From Desulfocarbo indianensis (GTDB lineage: Bacteria; Desulfobacterota; Desulfarculia; Desulfarculales; Desulfarculaceae): 64,000 bases of DNA. How positions within the stretch are numbered: position 1 is the stretch's first letter; the number at the start of each line of letters is the position of its first letter. This document shows, piece by piece, positions 44,563 to 53,589 of this stretch. The DNA lies in assembly GCA_001184205.1 (NCBI GenBank), contig LBMP01000002.1:147444-211443 (forward strand), read 5' to 3'. Under the pieces are notes generated by a model, which was not told where the DNA came from, searched no databases, and worked only from the letters and a program-made list of their open reading frames with translations. The translations under genes were made by a program, and so were the position numbers.

Positions 44563-47500
44563 CTACAGATAGTGGATAAACGCGTCTATCTTGGCCTGGT
44601 CGTTTTCATCCCAGTTGCCGTCGAAATTCAGATTCAAGGCCGGCGTGCCGTGATTGCAAGCCTTGTGCAAAATGCCCAGGGCGATGCCCGTATTTTCATA
44701 GGTGGAGGATACGTTGATGATTCCGTCGATATGGGCTGGGTCGCCCATCTGCTTGGCCGCGCGGTATCTTCCGTTGGCGCCGGCGTAGAAACCCACGCTT
44801 TGATCGGCCTTTTCAGCAAGGGCGCTCAATTCATCCTCAAAGGGCGAATAATCCGCCAGGCGCAAGGACACGGATCGGATGGCTTGCTCGAGTTCATTGA
44901 GGTTGCTCTGGTAATTCTCCCCGCACTTGGCCGGATTTTGGCTCAGGTAATCCCGCCAGAACAGCCACATGAATTCGCTCATGGGGCTCAGAATTAGTTG
45001 GTGGCCCCGCTCCTCCATGTTCTTCAAGCGGTAATGGTTGAGGTGGTCGTTGAAGATCAAGAACGGCTCGCCCAGAACCAATATGCGCTTGGCCCTTTTG
45101 CGCGCGGGCAGTTCCTTTGGCAGACTCGCGGCCATCTCCTCCAGCGCCTGCAAGCTGAGCCCATCGCGGGCGATCAGTTGGAGAACCCGCTTCAGTCGGC
45201 CGGGCCGGTCTTGCATGGGGGCCAAATTGATCAAATCCCCGGCCAGGAGCGCCCGGCAGGCCGGGCCGGCCAGGCCGGGAGGCGCTTGCAGGGCGTCCTC
45301 CAGAAAGGGCGCCACGATATCCACCCGCTGGCGGCCGGTTTCATCCAGGATGGTTCTCAGCAGGCGGTTGTATTGGCCGTCGGTCTCGGCTCCTTCGGTC
45401 TGGGGAACCAGGAAGGCGGAGGCGCCGTTGTTCTTGTTGGCCTGTCCCAAAACATCCCCCAACAGGGCGGTGAGAGAAAAATATTCGCTGGTCAGGGTGT
45501 GCTTTCTGCCCAGATCGACCGAGGCCTGCGAGCTGGGCGCCAGGGCCTCGGCCTTGATTCCCCGGCGGGTGAGGATGGCCGCCAGGATGTGGGAATAGGG
45601 AAAAAGGTGGGGCAGATACAGGGTGGCCTTGTTGGCCAGCTCCGCCACCCTGGTTTTAAGCGCGACCGGGGGGCCGGCCGCCCGCGCCACGTAGTTGGCC
45701 ACCGGCTCGGCCACGGCGGGTTTTCTCGCCCGCAGGCTGTTTACAAAGGCCTCCACCCTGGTGATCACCCCCACGTCCGAGGAGTGCTCATCCACCTCGA
45801 TGTTCAGATAGGGCTTGCCCGCCATGATCTCCCTGAAAAAGTGCACCAGCATCGAATCCGGCCCGCAGCAGTGGTGGGTCAGGAAAATGGCGTAGAGATT
45901 GGGATGGCTTCTCACCAATTGGGCGGCCTCCAGGATGTGCTGGCCAAAGGGCCAATACATGTTGGGATGCATGGCGGAAAGGTCCGTCTGGGGCAGGTTG
46001 TAAAAAGTCAGCACCTTGTAACCCAGGTCCATGAGCTTGCCCGGAATCCCCATGTTGAGCGCCGGGTCGGCCACGCCATAGATCTTGGAGATAAGCACGA
46101 AGGCCTTCTCGTCGGGCTTCAGTTCCGCCAGGGTTTTTTGGCCCGCCAGCTCCATTCTCTTTTCAAAATCATGATAGGCCCGCATGCCTGCCCCCAGGGC
46201 CATTTGGGTCTCCTGTTCCGTCTTGCCCAGTTGCCGGCCCAGGCTGCCAAAACTTCTCATCATGAATTCCTTGCCTTGGCTGAAGGCAATGGTGGGGGCC
46301 AGCAATTGGATGTCGTGCTTGGCCAGCTCCATGGCTTGGTTGACGATCTTGAAGGCCAGTTGCATGTAGGCGCAGCCGAAGTTCTGCCTGGTGTGAGAGC
46401 CCGCATGGTCCACCGTGTAGAGATCAGGGAAGAAGAGATAGTCCACTTTTTTCCCCACCAGCTCGGCCACGTGGCCGTTGATCAGCTTGACCGGGTAGCA
46501 GGTTTCATCCAGGGAGTGTTCCTGGCCCAGCCGGATGGTGTCTTCGCTGGTGGGCTCCGAAAGCAGCGCGTTGCAGCCGAGCGCCTGAAAAAAGGCGTTG
46601 AACATGGGAAACATGCCGAAGGTGAACAAGGCCCGGGGAATGCCCACCGTCTTCCGGCCGCCGCCGGGACTGGGTCGGTAGCCCTGGAACACCAGATCGT
46701 TCACCCGCCGGTTGAACAGATCGTTATGGTCCTGCTTGAGAATGAGGGGGAGGCTGGCGCGGCTCTCCCGCCGGGGGGCTGGCAAATCGAATCCCTTGAA
46801 TTTGCTGGGCGCTTGGCCCGCGTTTTCGCGCGCCAGGATGGCCGCCCCCATGGCGCCGCTGACGCTGAAAAAGGGCGGCACCTGGACATCCTTGCCGGTG
46901 AGGGATCTGAAGGCGTTCACCACGCCCTGGTTAAAGGCCACCCCGCCTTGGAAGGAAATTCTTTGGCCGATCTTTTTGGTTCCCACCACCCGGTTGAGAT
47001 AATTCCTGGCGATGGAATAGCAAAGCCCGGCCGTTATGTCCTGGAGCTTGGCCCCCTGGGCCAGGTGGGCCGCCACGTTGGTTCCCATGAAAACCGTGCA
47101 TCTTTCGCCCAGGTTGATGGGCTCCCGGCTGGAAAGGGCGATTTCGCCCATCTGCTCCACGGGGATGGCGAACTTTTTGGCCTGCTCTTCCAGAAACGAG
47201 CCGGTGCCGGCGGCGCAGACCTTGTTCATCTGAAAATCGGTCACCGCCCCCTGGCTGAGGCTTATGAACTTGGAGTCCTGGCCGCCGATCTCGAAGATGG
47301 TGTCTATTCGCCGGTCCAGGCTCATGGCCGCCCTGGCCTGGGCGGTTATCTCGTCCTTGATGGCGTCGGCCCCCACCATTTCCGCGATCATGTAGCGGCC
47401 GGAGCCGGTCACCCCCACCCCCGCCACGTTTATTGCCGCGCCCAGCTTGCCTTGCAGCCAGGCCAGCCCCTTGACCACCTGGGCCGCCGGCCTGCCCAGG

Positions 47501-48543
47501 GTGCGCAGATATCTGAAAGCCACGATTCGATCGTGAACGTCGCTCAGCACCAGGTTGGTGCTGGTGGAGCCCACGTCGATCCCCAGGTAGCAAGGTTCAT
47601 CGCGGCCCAGTTCGGCCTTTGGCTCGTGCTTGCCCCGGCTGTCCGCCCGGCCGAAGGAAGCCAGACCGGGTAGCGGGGCTCCGGCCTGGACCAGGGGCGG
47701 GGCCGCCCGCAAGCGCCCCAGGAGATCCTTGATCAAAGCCGGGTCCAGGCGCGCCCTGTTTTTCAATCCCATGGCGGCCGCGCCCAAGGCCCCCAGGTTG
47801 GCCGAGCAATCCTTTACGATCAGCTCGTTTTCCTCCAGGAGCAGCACGTCCCGCAACGCGGCGGCTATGGCCTGATTCTTGGATACCCCGCCCGCGAACA
47901 GGATGGGCTTGCGGCGGGGCAGCTTTTTCATGACCGAACCGCGGTAATTCTTGACCACCGCAAAGGCCAGCCCCATCAGGATGTCCTCCACGGCCACGCC
48001 TTGCTGCTGGTGATGGGTTATGTCGGTCTTGGCGAAAACGCTGCACCTGCCGGCAATGCGGGGAATGGTCTTGGCCCTGGCGGCGCAGGGCGCATAATCC
48101 TCCAGCTCGAGCCCCAGCCTGGAGAGCTGCTCCTCCAGAAACGCTCCCGTGCCGGCCGCGCAACTTGAATTAATGGAGATCTGGATGCCCGCTTGATCTT
48201 CGGGGCTGAAGCCGGTGATGTATTTGCTGCTTTGCCCTCCCATCTCTATGATGGAACCCGCGCCCGCTCCCAGGATCAGGGCGCCTTCCACCGCGGCTTC
48301 GATCTCGTTTATGACGCACAGCCCCTCGATTTCGGATAGCAGCTTGGCTCCGCTGCCGCACGCCGCGCCCCAGGCGATCCGCTCCTGGTGGTGCTTATCC
48401 TCAAGCTCCGCCAGGGCATCCAGCAAGGCACGCCTGATCTTGCCCCGGTGGGGCCGGTACAGGTTGTCCACCATTCGCTTTTGCTCGTCGAGCAGGGAAA
48501 CTTTGAGAGAGGAGGAGCCTATATCCATGCCAAGGCTTAACAT
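44563..48543 (-). CDS. giant CoA-dehydratase-activase-type protein with two ASKHA ATPase domains (1326 aa)
   Basis: Two BcrA/HgdC-type ATPase domains come first. Domain 1 (1-270) has MDIGSSSLKVSL, MGGQSSK and SSCAAGTGAFLEEQ with C128. Domain 2 (about 320-590) has GIDVGSTSTNLVL, IGGQDSK and KVCAAGTGSFLEEQ. A long DUF2229/HgdB-like C-terminal part follows (GIPRALFTFGMFPMF, THHCCGPDSMLVHFF). Small relatives use ATP to push electrons to dehydratases, benzoyl-CoA reductases or double-cubane proteins; the partner of the large forms is not settled. Domain 1 has QSS where QDS is usual. ATG 48543 sits six bases after AAGGAG; ATG 48546 is adjacent. Confidence 0.85.
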   Translation of the reverse strand: MLSLGMDIGSSSLKVSLLDEQKRMVDNLYRPHRGKIRRALLDALAELEDKHHQERIAWGAACGSGAKLLSEIEGLCVINEIEAAVEGALILGAGAGSIIEMGGQSSKYITGFSPEDQAGIQISINSSCAAGTGAFLEEQLSRLGLELEDYAPCAARAKTIPRIAGRCSVFAKTDITHHQQQGVAVEDILMGLAFAVVKNYRGSVMKKLPRRKPILFAGGVSKNQAIAAALRDVLLLEENELIVKDCSANLGALGAAAMGLKNRARLDPALIKDLLGRLRAAPPLVQAGAPLPGLASFGRADSRGKHEPKAELGRDEPCYLGIDVGSTSTNLVLSDVHDRIVAFRYLRTLGRPAAQVVKGLAWLQGKLGAAINVAGVGVTGSGRYMIAEMVGADAIKDEITAQARAAMSLDRRIDTIFEIGGQDSKFISLSQGAVTDFQMNKVCAAGTGSFLEEQAKKFAIPVEQMGEIALSSREPINLGERCTVFMGTNVAAHLAQGAKLQDITAGLCYSIARNYLNRVVGTKKIGQRISFQGGVAFNQGVVNAFRSLTGKDVQVPPFFSVSGAMGAAILARENAGQAPSKFKGFDLPAPRRESRASLPLILKQDHNDLFNRRVNDLVFQGYRPSPGGGRKTVGIPRALFTFGMFPMFNAFFQALGCNALLSEPTSEDTIRLGQEHSLDETCYPVKLINGHVAELVGKKVDYLFFPDLYTVDHAGSHTRQNFGCAYMQLAFKIVNQAMELAKHDIQLLAPTIAFSQGKEFMMRSFGSLGRQLGKTEQETQMALGAGMRAYHDFEKRMELAGQKTLAELKPDEKAFVLISKIYGVADPALNMGIPGKLMDLGYKVLTFYNLPQTDLSAMHPNMYWPFGQHILEAAQLVRSHPNLYAIFLTHHCCGPDSMLVHFFREIMAGKPYLNIEVDEHSSDVGVITRVEAFVNSLRARKPAVAEPVANYVARAAGPPVALKTRVAELANKATLYLPHLFPYSHILAAILTRRGIKAEALAPSSQASVDLGRKHTLTSEYFSLTALLGDVLGQANKNNGASAFLVPQTEGAETDGQYNRLLRTILDETGRQRVDIVAPFLEDALQAPPGLAGPACRALLAGDLINLAPMQDRPGRLKRVLQLIARDGLSLQALEEMAASLPKELPARKRAKRILVLGEPFLIFNDHLNHYRLKNMEERGHQLILSPMSEFMWLFWRDYLSQNPAKCGENYQSNLNELEQAIRSVSLRLADYSPFEDELSALAEKADQSVGFYAGANGRYRAAKQMGDPAHIDGIINVSSTYENTGIALGILHKACNHGTPALNLNFDGNWDENDQAKIDAFIHYL

Positions 48544-48546
48544 CAT

Positions 48547-49523
48547 CGTCTCCTTGCCGTGCCGCGATTCACGATTCCCCCGGCCGGCCGCCCGCAAGAC
48601 GGGCCGGTATGGAGCGCGGTTTCGGTCCTTCCTGTTGCGCCGAGTTTCATCCGGGCGGTTCCTTCCCGGCCTTCTAACGGCCCTCGGGTCTGAAAAAGGC
48701 CGGCAGGCGGTAGCGGGCGATGGCCTGCGCCCGCCCGCGGAGGGGACGCGGCCACAGCCGGCCTGGTTTGGCCGATCAGGGGAAGGGCCAGCGCGCGTTT
48801 AAGGGCTCTCATTTGCTTCCTCGCGGCGCGGGTCCCTCAAGCCCACTTGGGAAAACGCTTAAAGCGGCAATATAATTAATAAACTTAACCATAAGCATAA
48901 AAAAATATCCTCCGGCAAATGCCGGGCTAGCAGTTCCGCGCCCTGGTCCTGGTTATAGAATAACCAGCCGATTACTTGTCATGCCAGTCAACTATCTAAT
49001 GTTGTTTCATAATGCGCAACATATCCGATTCGTCGCGTCCCGGCTGCCGTGAGCCTTCACCTCTGCTCATGCGTTCGTCTGGCAGACTGCCTCGGGCATC
49101 AGGGTTGGCTTGTCTTGAATATTATAGTAAAGTATATTAATCATATCGTCAAGTGGTCCCAACTTTTTTTGATCAACCTAACCGATTGCGGGTTTGCAAC
49201 GCTGATATCTGGTGATTTCTCACTTTATTCAGCAGCAGCGGAAGGATGGAGGAGCGGCTGGAGCAAGTAAGTCGGAGTTCGGCCGGTCAGGGCGTGCGGT
49301 CTTGGGGGGAGAGAGGTCCGCTGAGGGGCCATGCCCCTTGGTCCGAGTCCCGGTTCGTTAATTAAGCGAGCGGCGAGAGCGAACCATCGCCCGCCTCAGC
49401 CAACGAGCCCTGGCCCCGGACGCGCCGGCGCCGGGTGTCTTGGCTGAGGAGGACGAGGGCGGGCAGGCGAGAGATTAAAGCCGGCCGCCATGGCGGCGCC
49501 GCGGGCGACGCCGTCAGCCGTCT
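48547..49523. other. about 980-base non-coding region with AT-rich centre
   Basis: No convincing gene on either strand. The part 48850-49220 is AT-rich and probably contains the promoter of the giant ATPase operon, read on the minus strand. A frame from 49049 to 49270 has no ribosome site and no recognisable product. The final 130 bases hold an inverted repeat (49394-49449). Confidence 0.5.
49394..49449 (-). terminator. terminator-like inverted repeat after the molybdenum hydroxylase operon
   Basis: CCTCAGCCAA (49394-49403) pairs perfectly with TTGGCTGAGG (49440-49449), with GC-rich internal pairing in the loop. It lies 75 bases beyond the DUF2080 stop on the minus strand, where the operon should end. 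There is no clear T-run. Confidence 0.5.
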
Positions 49524-49712
49524 TCAATCCACCCTTATGATTTTTATGTTCTTGCCCAGCCAATCCAAGGGGACATAGATCCGGCCGCATTTGCCGCTTT
49601 TGGCCACCGACTTTTCGATCATCTCCTGGCCGTAGATCTCGAACTTGGTTGGCCAATGGGCTGGGCGCGCTTTTATATCGGTTCTGTTTTTCGGGTTGTC
49701 AGCGCTTGTCAT
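49524..49712 (-). CDS. small DUF2080-like protein (62 aa)
   Basis: The product matches the DUF2080 pattern: a short lead, then EMIEKSVAKSGKCGRIYVP and LDWLGKNIKIIRVD, resembling an AbrB-like beta fold. The family was named transposon-encoded but has no proven role. AGGTGG lies eight bases before ATG 49712. It starts 19 bases after the large hydroxylase subunit stop, so it is the last gene of that operon. It could be a small regulator or assembly factor, which is speculation. Confidence 0.72.
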   Translation of the reverse strand: MTSADNPKNRTDIKARPAHWPTKFEIYGQEMIEKSVAKSGKCGRIYVPLDWLGKNIKIIRVD

Positions 49713-49731
49713 GTCGTTTCCACCTTTGCTC

Positions 49732-52080
49732 TCATTTGGCTTTCTTGAGGGCCATGTAAATCCTTTCCGGGGTAAGGGGGGTCTCGTCTATGGTCAGCCC
49801 CACGGCGTCCCGCACCGCGTTCAGGATGGCCGGGATGGTGGGCATGATGGCCCCCTCGCCCACCTCCTTGGCCCCGAAGGGGCCGTTGGGCTCGCCCGAT
49901 TCCACCACGATGCAATCCACCGCCGGCATGTCCATGATGGTGGGGATGTGGTATTCGCCCAGGCTGGGGTTCATGACGCGGCCGGCTTCGTCGAACTTGA
50001 CCTCCTCGAACAGCGCCTCTCCCAGGCCCATGGCCACGCTGCCCTGCATCTGGGCCTCCACGCTGGTCAGGTTGATGGCCTGGCCGCAATCGTGGGCGTC
50101 GGTGACCCGCTCCACCGTGATCTGGCCGGTCTCCATATCCACGCTCACCTCTGCCACCTGGGCCGAGCAGCCGTAGGCCGGGCTGGTGCCCACCGCCGCG
50201 CCCTTGAATTTGCCGCCCAGAACCGGCGGCTTGTACTTGCCGGTGGCCACCAGGGTGCCCCGGCGCAGACAGGCCAGCCGGGAAGCCTCGTTGAAGGTGA
50301 GCTGCCCGCCCTCGGGCTGGGACAGCCAGCCCCGGTGCTCTTTCTGGTACCTCACGCGCAGGGGGGCGATATCCACGGCCTCGCCCGCGATCTTGACCAG
50401 GCCGCGCTTGATGTCCAGGCGCCGGCGGTCGATGCCCAGCTCCCCGGCCAGTTCGCCCAGGATGACTTCTTTCAGGTTTTCGGCCGCCTCCTTGGTGGCG
50501 TGCCCGGTCATCAAGGTGGTGCGCGATGAATAGGCTCCCAGGTCTATGCCGAAGTCGGTGTCGCCGGATTCGATGCGCACCATGTCGTAGGGGATGCCCA
50601 GCGCCTCCGCCGCGATGATGGCCATGGTGGTGTCCGAGCCCTGGCCGATCTCGGCCGCGGCGGTGAACACCTTCACCCCGCCCCCGTCCTCGTCGGCCTT
50701 GATGGTCACGGTGCAGTGATAGGTCTCCGAGCGGTAGATGGGATAGCCCGCGCCGGAGACGAAAAAGCCGCAGGCGATGCCGATGCCCTTGCCCTTGGGC
50801 AGGGCGCCTTTCTTCTGCTTCCAGCCCGAGCCCTGGGCCACGGCCTCTATGCACTGGCGCATGCCCAGGCTGCTCATGGCCAGGTCGTTGCAGGTCACGT
50901 CGCCGGTCTCCATCATGTTCTGGAGGCGCAGCTCCACCGGGTCCATGCCCAGCCTTTCGGCGATGATGTCCAACTGCTGTTCGAACAGGGCCCGGGCGAT
51001 GACTCCGCCGTGGCCGCGCTGGGCCCCGCAGGCCGGTTTGTTGGTGTAGATGCGCCGGCCGTCGTATTTCATGTTGGGCAGCTTGTAGGGCCCGCCCAGG
51101 AGAGAGCCCGCGTAATAGACCGTGGCGATGCCGAAGGAGCTGTAGGCCCCGCCGTCCAGGGTGGCGCGGTGCTCCAGGGCCATGAGGCTGCCGTCTTTTT
51201 TGACCCCGATCTTCATCTCGTGCGTAAAGCCGTGGCGCGCCCGGCCGAAGGAGAACACCTGTTCGCGGGTGTAGGCCATGCGCACCGGCCGGCCGCTACG
51301 CAGGGCCAGGAAGGAGGCGGCCAAATCGATGGGCGTGGCCGCGGCCTTGGGCCCGAAGCCGCCGCCCACGTAGGGCTTCACCACCCGCACCTTGGACATG
51401 GGCAGCCCGGTGACCATGGACACGGTGCGCTGCACGTAATGGGGCACCTGGGTGGAGCTGTGCAGGGTGAGCATGCCGTCCTGGCCGTAAATCGCCACGC
51501 ACTGGTTGGGCTCGATGAAAGCCGCGTCCTGGCGCTTGGAAACGAAGCGGCCCTCCTGAATCAGGTCGCATTCCTTGAATGCCGTTGCCACGTCGCCGAA
51601 TTCCTGGTGCACCTCGGCGCAGACGTTGTTGGGAAACTCGTCGTGTATCCAGGGCGCGCCTTCCGCGGTGGCCTCCTCGACGCTGAGGAGCCTGGGCAGG
51701 GGCTCGTACTCCACCTTGATCAAGGCCGCCGCTTTCAGCGCGGTCTCCAGGTCCTCGGCCGCCACCGCCGCGATCTCGTCGCCCACGTAGCGCACTTTAT
51801 TCACCGCGAAGAGGTCCTCGTCGTAGCGGGCCGGTGACACGCCGTACTTCACCCGGGGCACGTCGGCGGCGGTGATGACCTCCACCACGCCGGGCAGGGC
51901 CTTGGCCTTGGAGACGTCGATGGATTTGATGAGGGCGTGGGCATGGGGGCTCTGCAGCAGGGCCCCGGCCAATTCGCCCTTGAAGCGCAGGTCCTCGATG
52001 AATACGGCCTGGCCGGTGGCCTTGGGCGCGGCGTCCTTGCGGGGAACCCGGCTGCCGATCACGTCATACGCCGCGCTCAT
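49732..52080 (-). CDS. molybdenum hydroxylase large subunit (CoxL/XdhA/HcrA family, 782 aa)
   Basis: This subunit holds the molybdopterin-cytosine-dinucleotide site and hydroxylates or dehydroxylates its substrate. Landmarks are SRVPRKDAAPKATGQAVF, KVRYVGDEIAAVAAED, the FAD-partner-facing VGGGFGPKAAA, EIGQGSDTTMAIIAAE, and near the C-terminus GAKEVGEGAIMPTIPAI, whose Glu is the expected catalytic residue. ATG 52080 overlaps the small subunit stop (ATGA). Candidate substrates include xanthine-like N-heterocycles, aldehydes or aromatic acyl-CoAs. No CoxL-type active-site Cys loop was recognised, so CO dehydrogenase is unlikely. Confidence 0.88.
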   Translation of the reverse strand: MSAAYDVIGSRVPRKDAAPKATGQAVFIEDLRFKGELAGALLQSPHAHALIKSIDVSKAKALPGVVEVITAADVPRVKYGVSPARYDEDLFAVNKVRYVGDEIAAVAAEDLETALKAAALIKVEYEPLPRLLSVEEATAEGAPWIHDEFPNNVCAEVHQEFGDVATAFKECDLIQEGRFVSKRQDAAFIEPNQCVAIYGQDGMLTLHSSTQVPHYVQRTVSMVTGLPMSKVRVVKPYVGGGFGPKAAATPIDLAASFLALRSGRPVRMAYTREQVFSFGRARHGFTHEMKIGVKKDGSLMALEHRATLDGGAYSSFGIATVYYAGSLLGGPYKLPNMKYDGRRIYTNKPACGAQRGHGGVIARALFEQQLDIIAERLGMDPVELRLQNMMETGDVTCNDLAMSSLGMRQCIEAVAQGSGWKQKKGALPKGKGIGIACGFFVSGAGYPIYRSETYHCTVTIKADEDGGGVKVFTAAAEIGQGSDTTMAIIAAEALGIPYDMVRIESGDTDFGIDLGAYSSRTTLMTGHATKEAAENLKEVILGELAGELGIDRRRLDIKRGLVKIAGEAVDIAPLRVRYQKEHRGWLSQPEGGQLTFNEASRLACLRRGTLVATGKYKPPVLGGKFKGAAVGTSPAYGCSAQVAEVSVDMETGQITVERVTDAHDCGQAINLTSVEAQMQGSVAMGLGEALFEEVKFDEAGRVMNPSLGEYHIPTIMDMPAVDCIVVESGEPNGPFGAKEVGEGAIMPTIPAILNAVRDAVGLTIDETPLTPERIYMALKKAK

Positions 52081-52562
52081 GAGCTCGCCTCCCCGCTCAT
52101 CCTGTGGGAGGCCTGCATCACCGCCTCCACGATCTTCTGATAGCCCGTGCAGCGGCACAGGTTGCCCGCAAGCCCCTGGCGGATGTCGTCCAAGCCGGGC
52201 GAGGGCTTTCGCTCCAAAAGGGCCTTGGCGGAAAGGATCATGCCGGGCGAGCAAAACCCGCACTGGATGGCCCCGGCCCGCACAAAGGAATCCTGGAGGG
52301 GGTGCAGTTTATTGCCCTCGGCCAGGCCCTCGATGGTGAGCACCTCGCGGCTCTCGGCCTGCACGCCCAGCACCAGGCAGGAGTTCACCGGTTCGCCGTC
52401 CAATAGCACGGTGCAGGAGCCGCAATCGCCCACCTGGCAACCCTGCTTGGTGCCGGTGAGCCCCAGGTTTTCCCGCAGCACCTGGGCCAGGGTATGATTG
52501 GCGCTGACCAGGGCCTGATACTCCCTGCCGTTGACCTTAAGCTTCAATATATGCGCGCTCAT
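52077..52562 (-). CDS. molybdenum hydroxylase small [2Fe-2S] subunit (161 aa)
   Basis: This subunit passes electrons from molybdenum to FAD through two [2Fe-2S] clusters. The plant-type site is in GCQVGDCGSCTVLLDGEP with a fourth Cys at NSCLV. The second site is QCGFCSPGM with CRCTGYQKI. The length of about 160 residues is standard. It lies 11 bases after the FAD subunit and overlaps the large subunit start. Confidence 0.93.
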   Translation of the reverse strand: MSAHILKLKVNGREYQALVSANHTLAQVLRENLGLTGTKQGCQVGDCGSCTVLLDGEPVNSCLVLGVQAESREVLTIEGLAEGNKLHPLQDSFVRAGAIQCGFCSPGMILSAKALLERKPSPGLDDIRQGLAGNLCRCTGYQKIVEAVMQASHRMSGEASS

Positions 52563-52573
52563 GGCGTGGCCTC

Positions 52574-53449
52574 CTAGTTGCCGCGCGCCTGGGCCAGGGC
52601 CTGGCCCAGACAGCGCTTGGTCAGCGCCGCCACCATGTCGCGCCGGTACTCGGCGGAACCGCGGTGGTCGTCGATGGGGCGGGCGTCGGCGGCCGCCGCG
52701 AAGGCGGCCGCAGCGAAGGCGTCATCACCCGCCGTCGCGCCGGCCAGGGCCTTGGCCGCGCCGGGCGAGAGCATGGGGGTGGGGGCCGCCGCCCCCAGGG
52801 CCACCCTGGCCTCCTTGATGGTTTTGCCGTCCGCTTCCAGTGCGAGCCAGGCCGCTACGTTCACCAAGGGAATCTCCAGCGCCTTTCTGAGGCCCAGCTT
52901 GCCATAACCGCTGCCCTCGCCGGGCCGGGGCTTGGCCAGGAGGACCCTGGTCAGCACCTCGCTGGGGTGCAACGCGGTCAGGCCGGGGCCCAGGAAAAAC
53001 TCGGGCAAATCCACCTGCCGCTCGCCCGCCGGGCTCACCAGCGCCACCCGGGCCCCCAGGGCCAAGAGCGGCACGCACATGTCCGCCGCCGGCCGGGCGG
53101 TGACCAGGTTGCCGCCCAGGCTGGCCCGGTTGCGCACCTGGGGAGAGCCCAGCGCGCCGGCGCCCTGGGCCAGGGCCTGCGGCGCGGCGCCCCCCAGGCC
53201 GCCTGCTATGGCGGCGGCCTTGAGGCCCGCGCCCAGTTCCAGGGCATCGCCCCGGGAGCCGCTGGCCTTCAGCTCGGCCAGGCCGTCCAGGTCGATGAGC
53301 TGGGCGGGCGCTTGCTTGCCATGCTTCATGTTCACCAGGAGGTCGGTGCCGCCGGCCAGGAGCTTGGCCTGGCCGCCGAAGCCATCCAGCATGGCGAGCG
53401 CCTCGGCCAGGCCGCCGGGGCGGTGGTAGGTAAAACTTGGCAATAACAT
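52574..53449 (-). CDS. molybdenum hydroxylase FAD subunit (CoxM-like, 291 aa)
   Basis: The FAD-binding motifs are KLLAGGTDLLVNMK (about 28-41) and a QVRNRASLGGNLVTARPAAD stretch (about 103-122), followed by the CO_deh_flav_C domain. The protein has only one Cys. It therefore lacks the extra 4Fe-4S cluster insert known from 4-hydroxybenzoyl-CoA reductase beta subunits, which argues against that enzyme. The order FAD, Fe-S, Mo matches the coxMSL arrangement. The start is ATG 53449. Confidence 0.92.
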   Translation of the reverse strand: MLLPSFTYHRPGGLAEALAMLDGFGGQAKLLAGGTDLLVNMKHGKQAPAQLIDLDGLAELKASGSRGDALELGAGLKAAAIAGGLGGAAPQALAQGAGALGSPQVRNRASLGGNLVTARPAADMCVPLLALGARVALVSPAGERQVDLPEFFLGPGLTALHPSEVLTRVLLAKPRPGEGSGYGKLGLRKALEIPLVNVAAWLALEADGKTIKEARVALGAAAPTPMLSPGAAKALAGATAGDDAFAAAAFAAAADARPIDDHRGSAEYRRDMVAALTKRCLGQALAQARGN

Positions 53450-53589
53450 CTGTCACCTCAACAAGATGGCGGTTGGCCGGGGAACTCCCCATCTCCCCGT
53501 CCCATGGCCGGCAGCGGCCCGCCCAGGGAGCGGCGTCCCCCAAGGAGAGAGCCTTGCCTGGGATAACGGCTGGTAGGTGGGCAGAGACG

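Noticed and set aside
49049-49270. 73-residue frame upstream of the giant ATPase operon
   Set aside because: It lies in AT-rich promoter-like DNA, has no ribosome-binding site and no recognisable product.
52574-53449. 4-hydroxybenzoyl-CoA reductase beta subunit
   Set aside because: The characteristic Cys-rich insert for an extra 4Fe-4S cluster is absent; only one Cys occurs in the protein.
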